A stretch of DNA of 64,000 nucleotides, taken from positions 124,001 to 188,000 of the forward strand of contig JANXEN010000003.1 of NCBI GenBank assembly GCA_025058345.1, written 5' to 3'. The notes under the pieces were generated by a model. That model had not been told where the DNA came from, searched no databases, and worked only from the letters and a program-made list of their open reading frames with translations. Positions 41,955-50,279 of this stretch are shown here, in pieces (positions within the stretch are counted from its first letter, which is position 1; each line of letters starts with the position of its first letter). The position numbers and the translations under genes are program-made. The DNA comes from Sulfolobales archaeon (GTDB lineage Archaea > Thermoproteota > Thermoprotei_A > Sulfolobales > NBVN01).

Positions 41955-43193
41955 TTGTATGGTCAAGGTCAGGCTAAAGTAGCTATACTAGTAGTTCTAA
42001 TAATCGTTGCAGGTGTTGGTGGTTACTTCGCAGGTTCATCATCAGCGCCTCCTAGGACAGTTACCCAAACAGTTACCCAAACAGCCGGTGCTCCCGGAAC
42101 AACTTTAACGGTCACTCAAACGGTTACTCGTACGACTGTCCAGACAGTCACTCAAACCGTTACCACAACTGCGGCACCTACTCAGCAAGTAATAAAGTGG
42201 CGTATGCCTACTCACGCTCCTCCGGCTGACCCTCTCACTAAGACAGCACAGCACTTCGCTGAATTAGTTAAGAATGCGTCGAACGGAAGATTAGTAATTG
42301 AGGTGTACTCATCTGGTGAATTGTTCCCTGTAGGGCAAACACTTGATATGGTGTCTAGAGGTGCTGTTGAAATCGCCGTTACCTACATAGCTTATTGGGT
42401 TGCTGAAGATCCTGTATTTGCGTTATTCAGCAGTAGGCCAGGACCACTGTCTAAACCTGATGAAGTGGTTTACTACTTCAATTCAGTTAGGGATATATTA
42501 AGTAAACGCCTTGAGACAAGAGGTGTTCAACTCATCGGTATGTTGAACATCAACCCACCTGAGACAGTTATGTCATCTAAAAAACCGTTGACATCCTTAT
42601 CAGACTTTAGAGGATTCGTTATAAGGTCTATAGGTCTGTCAGGTGAGTTCTATGCAGCTTTAGGTGCTCGTCCCATGACGATGCCTGGTCCTGAGCTCTA
42701 TCAAGCTCTGCAGTTGGGAACTATAGATGGTGCCGAGTGGGGTGGATGGCTAGACAACTACTTCTTAGGGCTTCATGAAGTAGTCAAATACATACTTGAG
42801 CCTGTAGCTGGATGTTCAATACATGCAGATGCGCATGTTGACGGTATAGTTATAGTTAATCCTAGTGCTTGGAGGTCCTTACCGGAAGACCTTAGACAGG
42901 TAGTCTTAACTTCGTTGAAGGGAGCTTTCGCGGACTCAATAATGATTGACTACTACGCAAATATGTTGGCTAAGCAGGAATTCGTTAAGAGAGGAATTAC
43001 GATTAATCCGATTCCCAGGGAAGATTGCGCTAAGGTTAAGGAAATCGGGATTAGCTTAATAGTAAGTCAGGCTAAGAAAAGCGCAGATGCTGTTGAATAC
43101 GCTAAGAGACTTATAAAGGTGTATAATGATTTAGGCTATAGTGACTGGGCAAGCGATCTTGAGAAAGCTTTGAAGTCTGGGGGATTAATTTAA
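41955..43193 (+). CDS. dctP: TRAP transporter solute receptor DctP
   Basis: Extracellular solute-binding protein of a tripartite TRAP importer for carboxylates or similar acids. A signal/anchor helix (VAILVVLIIVAGVGGYFAG) is followed by a Thr-rich TVTQTVTQT linker typical of archaeal surface proteins and then the DctP domain (SSGELFPVGQTLDMVSRGAVE; FRGFVIRSIGLSGEFYAALGA with the substrate Arg; LQLGTIDGAEWGG). The ORF track starts at TTG 41934, but a TATA box at 41912-41920 places transcription start after it, and TTG 41955 has GAGGT six bases upstream. The stop overlaps dctQ (TAATG). Confidence 0.93.
   Translation: MYGQGQAKVAILVVLIIVAGVGGYFAGSSSAPPRTVTQTVTQTAGAPGTTLTVTQTVTRTTVQTVTQTVTTTAAPTQQVIKWRMPTHAPPADPLTKTAQHFAELVKNASNGRLVIEVYSSGELFPVGQTLDMVSRGAVEIAVTYIAYWVAEDPVFALFSSRPGPLSKPDEVVYYFNSVRDILSKRLETRGVQLIGMLNINPPETVMSSKKPLTSLSDFRGFVIRSIGLSGEFYAALGARPMTMPGPELYQALQLGTIDGAEWGGWLDNYFLGLHEVVKYILEPVAGCSIHADAHVDGIVIVNPSAWRSLPEDLRQVVLTSLKGAFADSIMIDYYANMLAKQEFVKRGITINPIPREDCAKVKEIGISLIVSQAKKSADAVEYAKRLIKVYNDLGYSDWASDLEKALKSGGLI
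42058..42172 (+). repeat. Imperfect repeats coding for the TVTQTVT linker
   Basis: Recurring acagttacccaa / acggtcactcaa units encode Thr-Val-Thr-Gln repeats between the membrane anchor and the binding domain of the TRAP receptor. They form a flexible, potentially O-glycosylated stalk. The copies differ at third positions, so it is an old repeat. Confidence 0.6.
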
Positions 43194-43678
43194 TGATAGG
43201 GAAGATTTGTGTAAAAATGATTGTTTTTTTATCCATCCTCACCTTACTAGATATATTGGCAGTAGTTGTTTACGTCCTCTCTCGATACTTTTTTAAAGAA
43301 CCTTTAATGCCTGCATTTGCTGTCTCAACATGGTTCTTCGGTCTGCTGTTCTTACTGGGTTACGGTTACACAGCCGAGATGAAAGGGCATATCAGTGTTG
43401 ATCTGCTGTACAAACGTCTTAAGCCTAGGTTGAAGTACGTGATTACAGTTATTAACATAGTGATAGTTATTGCCTCCCTATCTCTCTTAGTTCCAAATAC
43501 GTATGCCTTAGCTATGAGGTCATATCTAATTGGTGAGAGAGATTCTACGATACCTCTATTCTCGCCATATATTTGGTGGTATAAGTGGATTCTCCTAATA
43601 TCAATCGTTTTAGCGATCCTCTATAACGGTGAACAACTCATTCGCTTATTAAGACGAAGGAAACTAGATGAAAATTAG
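43193..43678 (+). CDS. dctQ: TRAP transporter small permease DctQ
   Basis: Four-helix membrane subunit (161 residues) of the TRAP importer. Hydrophobic segments run about 8-29, 45-62, 82-105 and 128-148; the loop motif GYTAEMKGHISVDLLYKRL between helices 2 and 3 is the DctQ hallmark. ATG overlaps the dctP stop as TAATG. It links the receptor to the large permease. Confidence 0.92.
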   Translation: MIGKICVKMIVFLSILTLLDILAVVVYVLSRYFFKEPLMPAFAVSTWFFGLLFLLGYGYTAEMKGHISVDLLYKRLKPRLKYVITVINIVIVIASLSLLVPNTYALAMRSYLIGERDSTIPLFSPYIWWYKWILLISIVLAILYNGEQLIRLLRRRKLDEN

Positions 43679-43694
43679 AGTGTAGGTGATTTAG

Positions 43695-45005
43695 ATGAGT
43701 ATACCGATATCTATCCTAATGTTCCCCATGCTCGCAGTTCTACTCGCCCTAAATATTCCAGTAGCGTTCGCATTATTAATGACCGCGGTGACCTTCTCAT
43801 TAATTCTGTGGGGATGGTTCGGTTTAGACATAATATTCAATGCATTCTGGAACGTTATGAATAACTTCGCATTGACTTCATTAGTTCCATTCGTCTTCAT
43901 GGCAGCTCTCCTACAGGAGTGTGGGATTGTTGAAGATATGTATAAAACCTTAAACATATGGATCGGTAGGTATAAGGGTTCATTATTGATTATATCCTTA
44001 CTTCTAGGATACGCTATAGGTGCTATGTCTGGTGTAGTAGCTGCCGGTGTAGTGACTTTGGGATTACTTATATATCCGATGATGAGGAAATATGGCTACC
44101 CGCAATTTATCTCTTTATCTACCATAATTTTCGCTGGTTCGCTACCTCAAATAGTACCTCCAAGCCTTAACATGATTATCTACGGTGTTACAACCGGTGT
44201 ATCGATAGGTAAGTTATTTGCTGGTGGTATAGCAGTAGGTGCTTTAATGACTCTCATTTATATGGTATACACGGTCATATGGACTTACTTCAATAGAGAT
44301 AAGATACAGGTCATACCAGCAGAAAAAATTCCCCTGAAGGAAAAAATACTTGTACTGAGGTACTTTATAGGCCCCATTCTAATAATTTTAAGTGCTTTAG
44401 GTACGATATTCGCTGGCATAGCAACGCCTACTGAAGCGGCTGGTATGGCTGCCTTCGTCACACTACTATATACAATAGCGTTAAAGAGATTAAACAGGGA
44501 AAGGCTGAAGAAGGCATTAGCTTTTACAGTTAAGGTTGTGGTCATGGTTGAGTGGATTGTTGCGAGTGCTTATGCGTTCACAGCGATATTTACAGGTGGA
44601 GGTGGTAGGACGTACTTAACGAATGTGATGTTGTCTTTACCGAACGCTCATTTAGCAGTTCTGATTCTTTCGTTAGGGCTGGTCGCATTTCTGGGTTGCT
44701 TCCTAGATACTGCAGCCATAATTACTATAATTGCCCCGCTAATGGATCCGGTCATTAGACTACTCGGATATAATGCAACATGGTATGGGATAATCTTTAA
44801 CACAGTCCTATTGACAGGGTTCCTTACCCCTCCAGTAGGATTGGCACTCTACTACATAAAGGGAATGTACCCTGACCTACCTTGGGAGGATGTGATGAAG
44901 TCATCGGTACCAGGGGTTATTGCAGTCCTACTATCTGCATTACTAAGTGTTATATTTCCAGAAATACCGATGTCAGTGGTAAGGCTACTGACAGGAAGTG
45001 CATGA
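43695..45005 (+). CDS. dctM: TRAP transporter large permease DctM
   Basis: Ion-coupled transport subunit, 436 residues with about 12 helices. Typical motifs: ALNIPVAFALLMTAV near the start, LTSLVPFVFMAALLQECGI, GAMSGVVAAGVVTLGLLIYPMM near 115, AGSLPQIVPPSLNMIIYGV near 150, PTEAAGMAAF and LTGFLTPPVGLALYYIKGM near 375. ATG start behind GTAGGTGAT. It completes dctP-dctQ-dctM; import is driven by a Na+ or H+ gradient. Substrate not deducible; the nearby genes are not catabolic. Confidence 0.93.
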   Translation: MSIPISILMFPMLAVLLALNIPVAFALLMTAVTFSLILWGWFGLDIIFNAFWNVMNNFALTSLVPFVFMAALLQECGIVEDMYKTLNIWIGRYKGSLLIISLLLGYAIGAMSGVVAAGVVTLGLLIYPMMRKYGYPQFISLSTIIFAGSLPQIVPPSLNMIIYGVTTGVSIGKLFAGGIAVGALMTLIYMVYTVIWTYFNRDKIQVIPAEKIPLKEKILVLRYFIGPILIILSALGTIFAGIATPTEAAGMAAFVTLLYTIALKRLNRERLKKALAFTVKVVVMVEWIVASAYAFTAIFTGGGGRTYLTNVMLSLPNAHLAVLILSLGLVAFLGCFLDTAAIITIIAPLMDPVIRLLGYNATWYGIIFNTVLLTGFLTPPVGLALYYIKGMYPDLPWEDVMKSSVPGVIAVLLSALLSVIFPEIPMSVVRLLTGSA

Positions 45006-45423
45006 CTCTAAAGTCATCAATATCCAAAGGCCTCAACTCAATCTTTTTAATTTCAAACCATTTACAACTCAATAAATAGAAAAACTACGAATTACTTTTT
45101 AAATAGACAAAATAGATACATTACGAGCACTCCAAGCATGATTGCCTTCATTGTTTTGAAGCATCAGCACATAGTGATTATTGTTTTACAGAGCGATAGG
45201 TTATCGCTTCACTTATATTCCTTCCACATAGTGAGGACCTCTCCTTAAATACCCTATCTAGGAGTTACGCCGACCTACCATGTTTGCATCAGAAACTAGG
45301 CTACTGATCATCGTAAAAGGTTTTCCATAATTCTATACTATCGCGCACAATATGTTCGATTTAACGTTTATGTCGAATTCTTATGTTGTTAATTTAGAAG
45401 TCATTGACATTATTATGTGGTAG
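45006..45423. other. Gene-poor gap between dctM and tRNA-Thr
   Basis: Contains T-rich runs just after dctM (atcttttta, near 45043) that may end its transcript, and a small perfect hairpin AGCGATA-GGT-TATCGCT at 45192-45208 with no T-run behind it. I see no ORF with coding character and no full C/D or H/ACA RNA. The short ORF 44882-45079 is an out-of-frame shadow of dctM. Confidence 0.4.
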
Positions 45424-45496
<73 letters not shown>

Positions 45497-45654
45497 TCTA
45501 TATGATTTTTATTTAGTAACATAAATATCTTTTGGGATTTTCTTACATTAGTTTATGTCTCCATCAATGTATTATGCGGTTGGACACATTTTTGGCCTAG
45601 AATTATGGAACGTTCAGTAAAAAATATATCATAATTCCAAAGGATAATCAGGAG

Positions 45655-46668
45655 ATGGGTTTGAGGCTAATAGATTCTTATGTCTACATTGAGAAGCTCC
45701 GCAATCTGATTTACCAGCTTCTAGAGATTAGAGATGAAATGGTTAGTGAAGGTGTGGAAAGGCATTCAATTAAAGTTGGTATACCCATAGTTAAGCTTGG
45801 TTTTATTTCGATGTTTAAGGGCGGTGTGATTATGGATGTTACTAATGAAGTTCAGGCAGGTATTGCTGAAGATGCTGGTGCTGTTGGAGTCATGGTTTTA
45901 GATAAGTTACCGTATGATGTTAGGATGGCTGGCGGAGTGGCTAGAACGGCTGATTTAAACGTAATCGAAAGAGTCATGAACTCCATCACTATTCCAGTTT
46001 CCGCTAAATGTAGGATTGGGCATGAGTGGGAGGCTAAATTATTAGAGGAGGTAGGAGTTGATTTGATAGACGAGAGTGAAGTACTAACTCCAGTTGACGA
46101 GAAAAGTCACATTAACAAGTGGAATTTTAGGGTACCGTTCGTTAACGGCGCTAAGAGCCTGCCTGAAGCGCTTAGGAGAATATATGAGGGTGCATCAATG
46201 ATACGGACTAAGGGGGAGCCCGGTACCGGTAATGTTGCGGAGGCGGTTAAGCACTTTAAGCTAGTTACTAGGGATATATCAATGCTTCGCGGTTATTACG
46301 CTTCTAAGGATTTTGAAGCGATATGGATTTACTGTAAAGAGAATAATGTACCTTACGAATTAGCTTTATTGACCGCAAAGTTAGGTAGGCTACCAGTAGT
46401 GAATTTCGCAGCCGGTGGAATAGCTACACCTGCTGATGCTGCTTTGATGATGTGGTTAGGTTCTGATGGTGTTTTCGTGGGGTCTGGCATATTTAAGAGT
46501 GGGGATGCGGAGGTTAGGGCTAAGGCAATAGTACTAGCTACATCCTACTATGATGACCCTGAGACTGTTGCGGAAGCTCAGAAAATGGTTTCTGAAAACG
46601 TATCTATGGTCGGGATCGATATTAGGAGGATTAAGCCAGAGGAGTTAATGCAGTCGAGAGGTGTTTAA
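45655..46668 (+). CDS. pdxS: Pyridoxal 5'-phosphate synthase, lyase subunit
   Basis: Builds PLP from ribose-5-phosphate, glyceraldehyde-3-phosphate and ammonia from Pdx[23 protein letters not shown] near residue 59 holds the active-site Asp, [13 protein letters not shown] near 120 the first catalytic Lys and [12 protein letters not shown] near 182 the second. It has an N-terminal extension of about 30 residues before the usual start of homology. A TATA-like aaaaatatatc is about 28 bases upstream of the ATG. Followed after two bases by pdxT. Confidence 0.96.
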   Translation: MGLRLIDSYVYIEKLRNLIYQLLEIRDEMVSEGVERHSIKVGIPIVKLGFISMFKGGVIMDVTNEVQAGIAEDAGAVGVMVLDKLPYDVRMAGGVARTADLNVIERVMNSITIPVSAKCRIGHEWEAKLLEEVGVDLIDESEVLTPVDEKSHINKWNFRVPFVNGAKSLPEALRRIYEGASMIRTKGEPGTGNVAEAVKHFKLVTRDISMLRGYYASKDFEAIWIYCKENNVPYELALLTAKLGRLPVVNFAAGGIATPADAALMMWLGSDGVFVGSGIFKSGDAEVRAKAIVLATSYYDDPETVAEAQKMVSENVSMVGIDIRRIKPEELMQSRGV

Positions 46669-46670
46669 TT

Positions 46671-47267
46671 ATGGTATCTGTGGGAGTTCTCGCTTTACAG
46701 GGAGATTTCTTAGAACATATTCAACTACTTAATAGTATTCCTGGAGTAGGTAGCTTTGCGGTTAAGTTCAAGAACGACTTAGATAAATTAGATGCTTTAA
46801 TAATCCCGGGAGGTGAGTCGACGACTATAGGAAGGTTACTCACTATTAAAGGTTTGGATGTAGGGATTAGGGAATTCGTAAATTCTGGGAGGCCTGTAAT
46901 GGGGGTATGTGCTGGTGCTATACTCCTAGCTAAAAACGTTGTGGATAGGTTCGTTGGTGAGACAGGGCAGTTTACTCTTAGGTTGATGAACATTAAAGTA
47001 CTTAGGAACGCTTTCGGAAGGGAGAAGGATTCCTTTGAATCGGAAGTCTTTGTGGACATACTTGGAAATATGAAGGCAGTCTTCATTAGGGGACCTGCGA
47101 TCGTTGAGGCATGGGGGGATGCGAAAATCATCGGATTTATCGATCACCCGCTCGGTAGGTTTGGGGCTGTAGCTATTGAAAGGAATTTAATTGCTGTAGC
47201 TTTTCATCCAGAACTCACTGGAGATATTCGGCTCTATAAATACCTAATTAGTGAGGCGAGAAGGTAG
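46671..47267 (+). CDS. pdxT: Pyridoxal 5'-phosphate synthase, glutaminase subunit
   Basis: Class I glutaminase that feeds ammonia to PdxS. GVLALQGDFLEHIQ at residue 4, the substrate loop IIPGGESTTIGRL near 45, nucleophile Cys in MGVCAGAILLAKN near 80 and the His-Glu pair in AFHPELTGDIR near 178. Length 198. Cotranscribed with pdxS, and its 3' end reaches into the start region of the pseudo-threonine-synthase gene downstream. Confidence 0.96.
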   Translation: MVSVGVLALQGDFLEHIQLLNSIPGVGSFAVKFKNDLDKLDALIIPGGESTTIGRLLTIKGLDVGIREFVNSGRPVMGVCAGAILLAKNVVDRFVGETGQFTLRLMNIKVLRNAFGREKDSFESEVFVDILGNMKAVFIRGPAIVEAWGDAKIIGFIDHPLGRFGAVAIERNLIAVAFHPELTGDIRLYKYLISEARR

Positions 47268-47295
47268 TAAAACCATATGTGAGGACTTACAGGTC

Positions 47296-48414
47296 ATGAA
47301 TACCTACTACCTGGAATGCATTTCATGCGGATCAATATTCAATGGAGTGGTTTTTAAATGCCCTAGATGTGGTGGCTTACCAGTATTTAGGTACTTGACT
47401 AGGAAGTTCGAAATATGTGTTAAGAAACCTGGGATATGGAGGTATTCAAGTCATTTACCTCCTGTACGTGATGTAGTGTCTCGAGGTGAAGGATTAACGC
47501 CTATTAGTAAATTAGGTGGGGTCCTGGCTAAGAATGAGAAGTTTAACCCAACGGGGACTTACTCTGATAGGGCATCTTCAGTTATCGCTAGTTACTTCCT
47601 TACTAACAGAGTTTCCAGGGTTGCAACTTACTTCGAGGAAGACTTCACACATTCATTAGCTTATTACTTAAGCGGTATTTCAGAGCTTGAAGTTTTAGTT
47701 AGGGAGGTCTTATCTCTAAACGTGGCTGAATTAGGAGCAATCCTCAATATGGGAGGTTCATTAACTACTGTACCTAATGAAAACATCACTAAATACCTGG
47801 ATTATGTGAATCCCCTTACTGTTGAGGGCTTAAAAACGATCGCTTTTGAAATAGTTGAGAAGAAGATTAAGGTTGAGAGGATTGTAGTACCTGTAAGGAG
47901 CGGGGTTTTAGCCTACTCCGTATATAAGGGTGTGAGGGAACTGGTCGATGCCGGAGTAGGAATACCATATGAAGTAGTTGCTGCTATGGTGAAGGGAGAG
48001 AGTGTTCCATATATTACGAAGTTAATTAAAGGAATTAAATTTATTGAAGTGGGTGAGGAAGATGTACTTGAATCTATTGTTAAGTTAGATAGAAAGGGTA
48101 TTAAAACTAAGCCCATATCAGCTTTAGCTTATGCTGTTGCTGAAAACCTAGGTAAGGCCGTAGTGGTGATGACGATGGGATTTAAAACAACATCTTACTA
48201 CGGTCAACGGAACGCAAACGTGCGGGGTGAGGTGTATAGGATTGTTAAGGAAGCTGGTGAAGTCACAGCCTACGGTGTATGGAAGAAAGCTCCAGTATAT
48301 ACGCTTAGAGGTATTTATAAGTTGCTTCACTCGATGGAGAGGCGAGGGGAGGTATGTAGTGAGGTAATGTATGAGGGTAGCCGTAAAGTCAAGTACTACA
48401 GGTTATGTAAGTAG
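47296..48414 (+). CDS. Threonine-synthase-like protein without PLP lysine, fused to a winged helix
   Basis: N-terminal zinc ribbon (LECISCGSIF...CPRCGG) and beta-family PLP fold as in threonine synthase (GEGLTPISKLGG; VPVRSGVLAYSVYKGV; VVVMTMGFKTT). The Schiff-base motif NPTGSFKDR reads NPTGTYSDR near residue 91, so the PLP Lys is Ser, and the substrate loop STGNTSAS is replaced by YFEEDFTHSLAYY. After the enzyme fold come about 65 residues that look like a winged helix: GEVYRIVKEAGEVTAYGVW, then LRGIYKLLHSMERRGEV and a KVKYYRL wing. Probably a DNA-binding sensor rather than an enzyme. ATG 47296 is preferred to the track's 47251, which lies inside pdxT. Likely in the pdxST operon. Confidence 0.8.
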   Translation: MNTYYLECISCGSIFNGVVFKCPRCGGLPVFRYLTRKFEICVKKPGIWRYSSHLPPVRDVVSRGEGLTPISKLGGVLAKNEKFNPTGTYSDRASSVIASYFLTNRVSRVATYFEEDFTHSLAYYLSGISELEVLVREVLSLNVAELGAILNMGGSLTTVPNENITKYLDYVNPLTVEGLKTIAFEIVEKKIKVERIVVPVRSGVLAYSVYKGVRELVDAGVGIPYEVVAAMVKGESVPYITKLIKGIKFIEVGEEDVLESIVKLDRKGIKTKPISALAYAVAENLGKAVVVMTMGFKTTSYYGQRNANVRGEVYRIVKEAGEVTAYGVWKKAPVYTLRGIYKLLHSMERRGEVCSEVMYEGSRKVKYYRLCK

Positions 48415-48437
48415 TGCTTACGATATGCCCAATTATC

Positions 48438-49190
48438 TTATAGATGGTTCACGTAGCAATTCTGCTTAAACCTTAAAGCATCTTGAGCCATATACACATT
48501 GTTAAACATAACGTATATTTCACTGCACTCCCTTGTAAGCTTCTCTACAACCGTACATAATTTCTTCAAATCATTGTCGTTGTATTTATATCTATAGTTT
48601 ACCTCACCTCCTAGACCATGAAGCCTAAAGTAGCTTACATCTTTATGGGGTGATGGCTTTTGTTTTAAGGGGTCCACCACATGAACTAAATTTCTAAACT
48701 TCCCAACTAATTCAGTGATTTTTTCTTGATTCTCTAGCCAGGTTCCTCTAGGTTCCCATCCAATTATAAAGTTAGATGAACTTACTGCTGAGAAGAAATT
48801 GAAGGCGTTTCTATAGTTATCTTCATTGTAGCTGAAGGAGGGAGGGGTTTGGACTATAATTGCTTTAGCATTTAACGTTTTAGCGGCTTCTATAGTTAAC
48901 TCCCACGATTCAAAAACTTCTTTAGTTGGTCTGAGGAAGCCGTATCGGTCTCTCAGCGATGTGTTTGGAATAAACCGTGACTTTCTCCAAGTTGGGGAGT
49001 CAAGCGGATGTGTAACTGCTTGCCAGCACTTCATCGTGAATACGAAGTTGGCAGGTGCCTCAGATTTCAAACCCCTTAATCTCTCAGGATTTGGTAGGTC
49101 GTAGAAAGTTTCTTGCAGTTCGACTACGTTAAATGTATTGTAGTATCTTCTTCTGGAAATGCTAAAACCGCAGCAACCGACGTAGATCAA
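48438..49190 (-). CDS. DUF72 family protein
   Basis: TIM-barrel protein of the DUF72 (YecE-like) family: YVGCCGFSISRRRYYNTFNVVELQETFYDLPNPERL at the start, FVFTMKCWQAVTHP near residue 50, WEPRGTW near 116 and SYFRLHGLGGEVNYRYKY near 170. The conserved central histidine and aromatic residues of the family are present. Function unknown; 250 residues, standalone gene, convergent to the preceding operon. Confidence 0.9.
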   Translation of the reverse strand: MIYVGCCGFSISRRRYYNTFNVVELQETFYDLPNPERLRGLKSEAPANFVFTMKCWQAVTHPLDSPTWRKSRFIPNTSLRDRYGFLRPTKEVFESWELTIEAAKTLNAKAIIVQTPPSFSYNEDNYRNAFNFFSAVSSSNFIIGWEPRGTWLENQEKITELVGKFRNLVHVVDPLKQKPSPHKDVSYFRLHGLGGEVNYRYKYNDNDLKKLCTVVEKLTRECSEIYVMFNNVYMAQDALRFKQNCYVNHL

Positions 49191-49257
49191 TTAATACCCT
49201 TATAACTATTTTCTTAAGCTTTTTTAACTTAATTTAAGATTATATGGGTGTCGGGAT

Positions 49258-50205
49258 ATGTTGGTTGATAATTTAATTTCCTTAATAGGTAGAACACCCA
49301 TTGTTAAATTAAGTAGGTTATCCCCTAAAGGTGTTAACATTTTTGTAAAGCTCGAGTACTTGAACCCAACAGGCAGCCATAAGGATAGAATCGCGCTGTA
49401 CATGGTGAGGGATGCGATTAATAAAGGACTCTTAAGTCCTGGAGGTAAATTAGTTGAAGCCTCAAGCGGTAACACAGCAATTTCAGTTGCCTGGATCTCC
49501 AGCTTATTGGGTTTTAAGCCTATTTTAGTTGTTAATGAGAACGTATCTCCGAACAAAATAAACGCTATTAAGGCACTAGGCGGTGAGGTAGTTTTAACCC
49601 CTTACGTTCCAGCTGAACATCCTCAGAGTAAGTACAGCGTCGCACGAAGGATTTCTGAGGAATTAGGTATTCCCTACCTAAATCAGATGGGTAATGAGGC
49701 TAACGTTAAAGCACATTATGAAACAACCGGCCCTGAAATTTTCGAAGATCTGAAAGGTGAGATAGACTACTTCGTTATGGGTGTGGGAACGTGTGGAACT
49801 TTGGCTGGTGTCGGTACCTATTTAAAGGATAGGTTAGGTAATAAGGTTAAAGTAATTGGAGTAGCTCCTAAAGGCTCTAGGGTAGTACATAAGGGAGGCG
49901 GTGAGGGTGCTGACTACATTGAGGGTTTAGTAAGTGAGTATATTCCAGAAATTTTTTCAAGATATGTTAACGTAATTGACTCCATTGTTGAGGTCAGTTA
50001 CAACGACGCTGTTGAAACCTTAGCCAGGATCGTTAAGTACGAAGGAATTTTGGGTGGGCCTTCAACGGGCGCTAATCTATGTGCTTCTATTAGGGTTGGG
50101 GAGGAATTAAGTCTTCAGGGAGTAAAAGCGAATATCGTAACAATAGCTGCAGACAGTATATTTAAGTATCCTCAACTTATCGACCATATAGTAAAATACT
50201 CTTAA
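49258..50205 (+). CDS. Cysteine synthase family enzyme
   Basis: Fold type II PLP enzyme, 315 residues. PLP Lys in LNPTGSHKDRIAL near residue 43, substrate loop EASSGNTAISVAW near 70, phosphate loop GVGTCGTLAGVGTYL near 178 and ILGGPSTGANLCAS near 265. It makes cysteine from O-acetylserine or O-phosphoserine and sulfide, or is a cystathionine beta-synthase; the Arg that marks phosphoserine enzymes cannot be assigned by eye. ATG start behind GGGTGTCGGG. Useful contrast to the Lys-less paralogue at 47.3 kb. Confidence 0.9.
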   Translation: MLVDNLISLIGRTPIVKLSRLSPKGVNIFVKLEYLNPTGSHKDRIALYMVRDAINKGLLSPGGKLVEASSGNTAISVAWISSLLGFKPILVVNENVSPNKINAIKALGGEVVLTPYVPAEHPQSKYSVARRISEELGIPYLNQMGNEANVKAHYETTGPEIFEDLKGEIDYFVMGVGTCGTLAGVGTYLKDRLGNKVKVIGVAPKGSRVVHKGGGEGADYIEGLVSEYIPEIFSRYVNVIDSIVEVSYNDAVETLARIVKYEGILGGPSTGANLCASIRVGEELSLQGVKANIVTIAADSIFKYPQLIDHIVKYS

Positions 50206-50279
50206 GCGCATTACTTTTATTTAGAGATAAATAGCTAATTTTTAATATTCATTTTCCAGGATTATAGAGGTGATGATCG

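Noticed and set aside
44882-45079. 65-codon ORF at the end of dctM
   Set aside because: Out-of-frame shadow of dctM running into the gap.
45192-45208. Perfect hairpin AGCGATA-GGT-TATCGCT
   Set aside because: No T-run follows and no gene ends nearby, so a terminator call is not supported; may be chance.
45340-45380. Minus-strand ACGATGA...CTGA as a C/D sRNA
   Set aside because: Box C has a mismatch, the guide is 15 nt and no second box pair follows.
46721-47131. 136-codon minus-strand ORF over pdxT
   Set aside because: Antisense to a complete, motif-bearing glutaminase gene.
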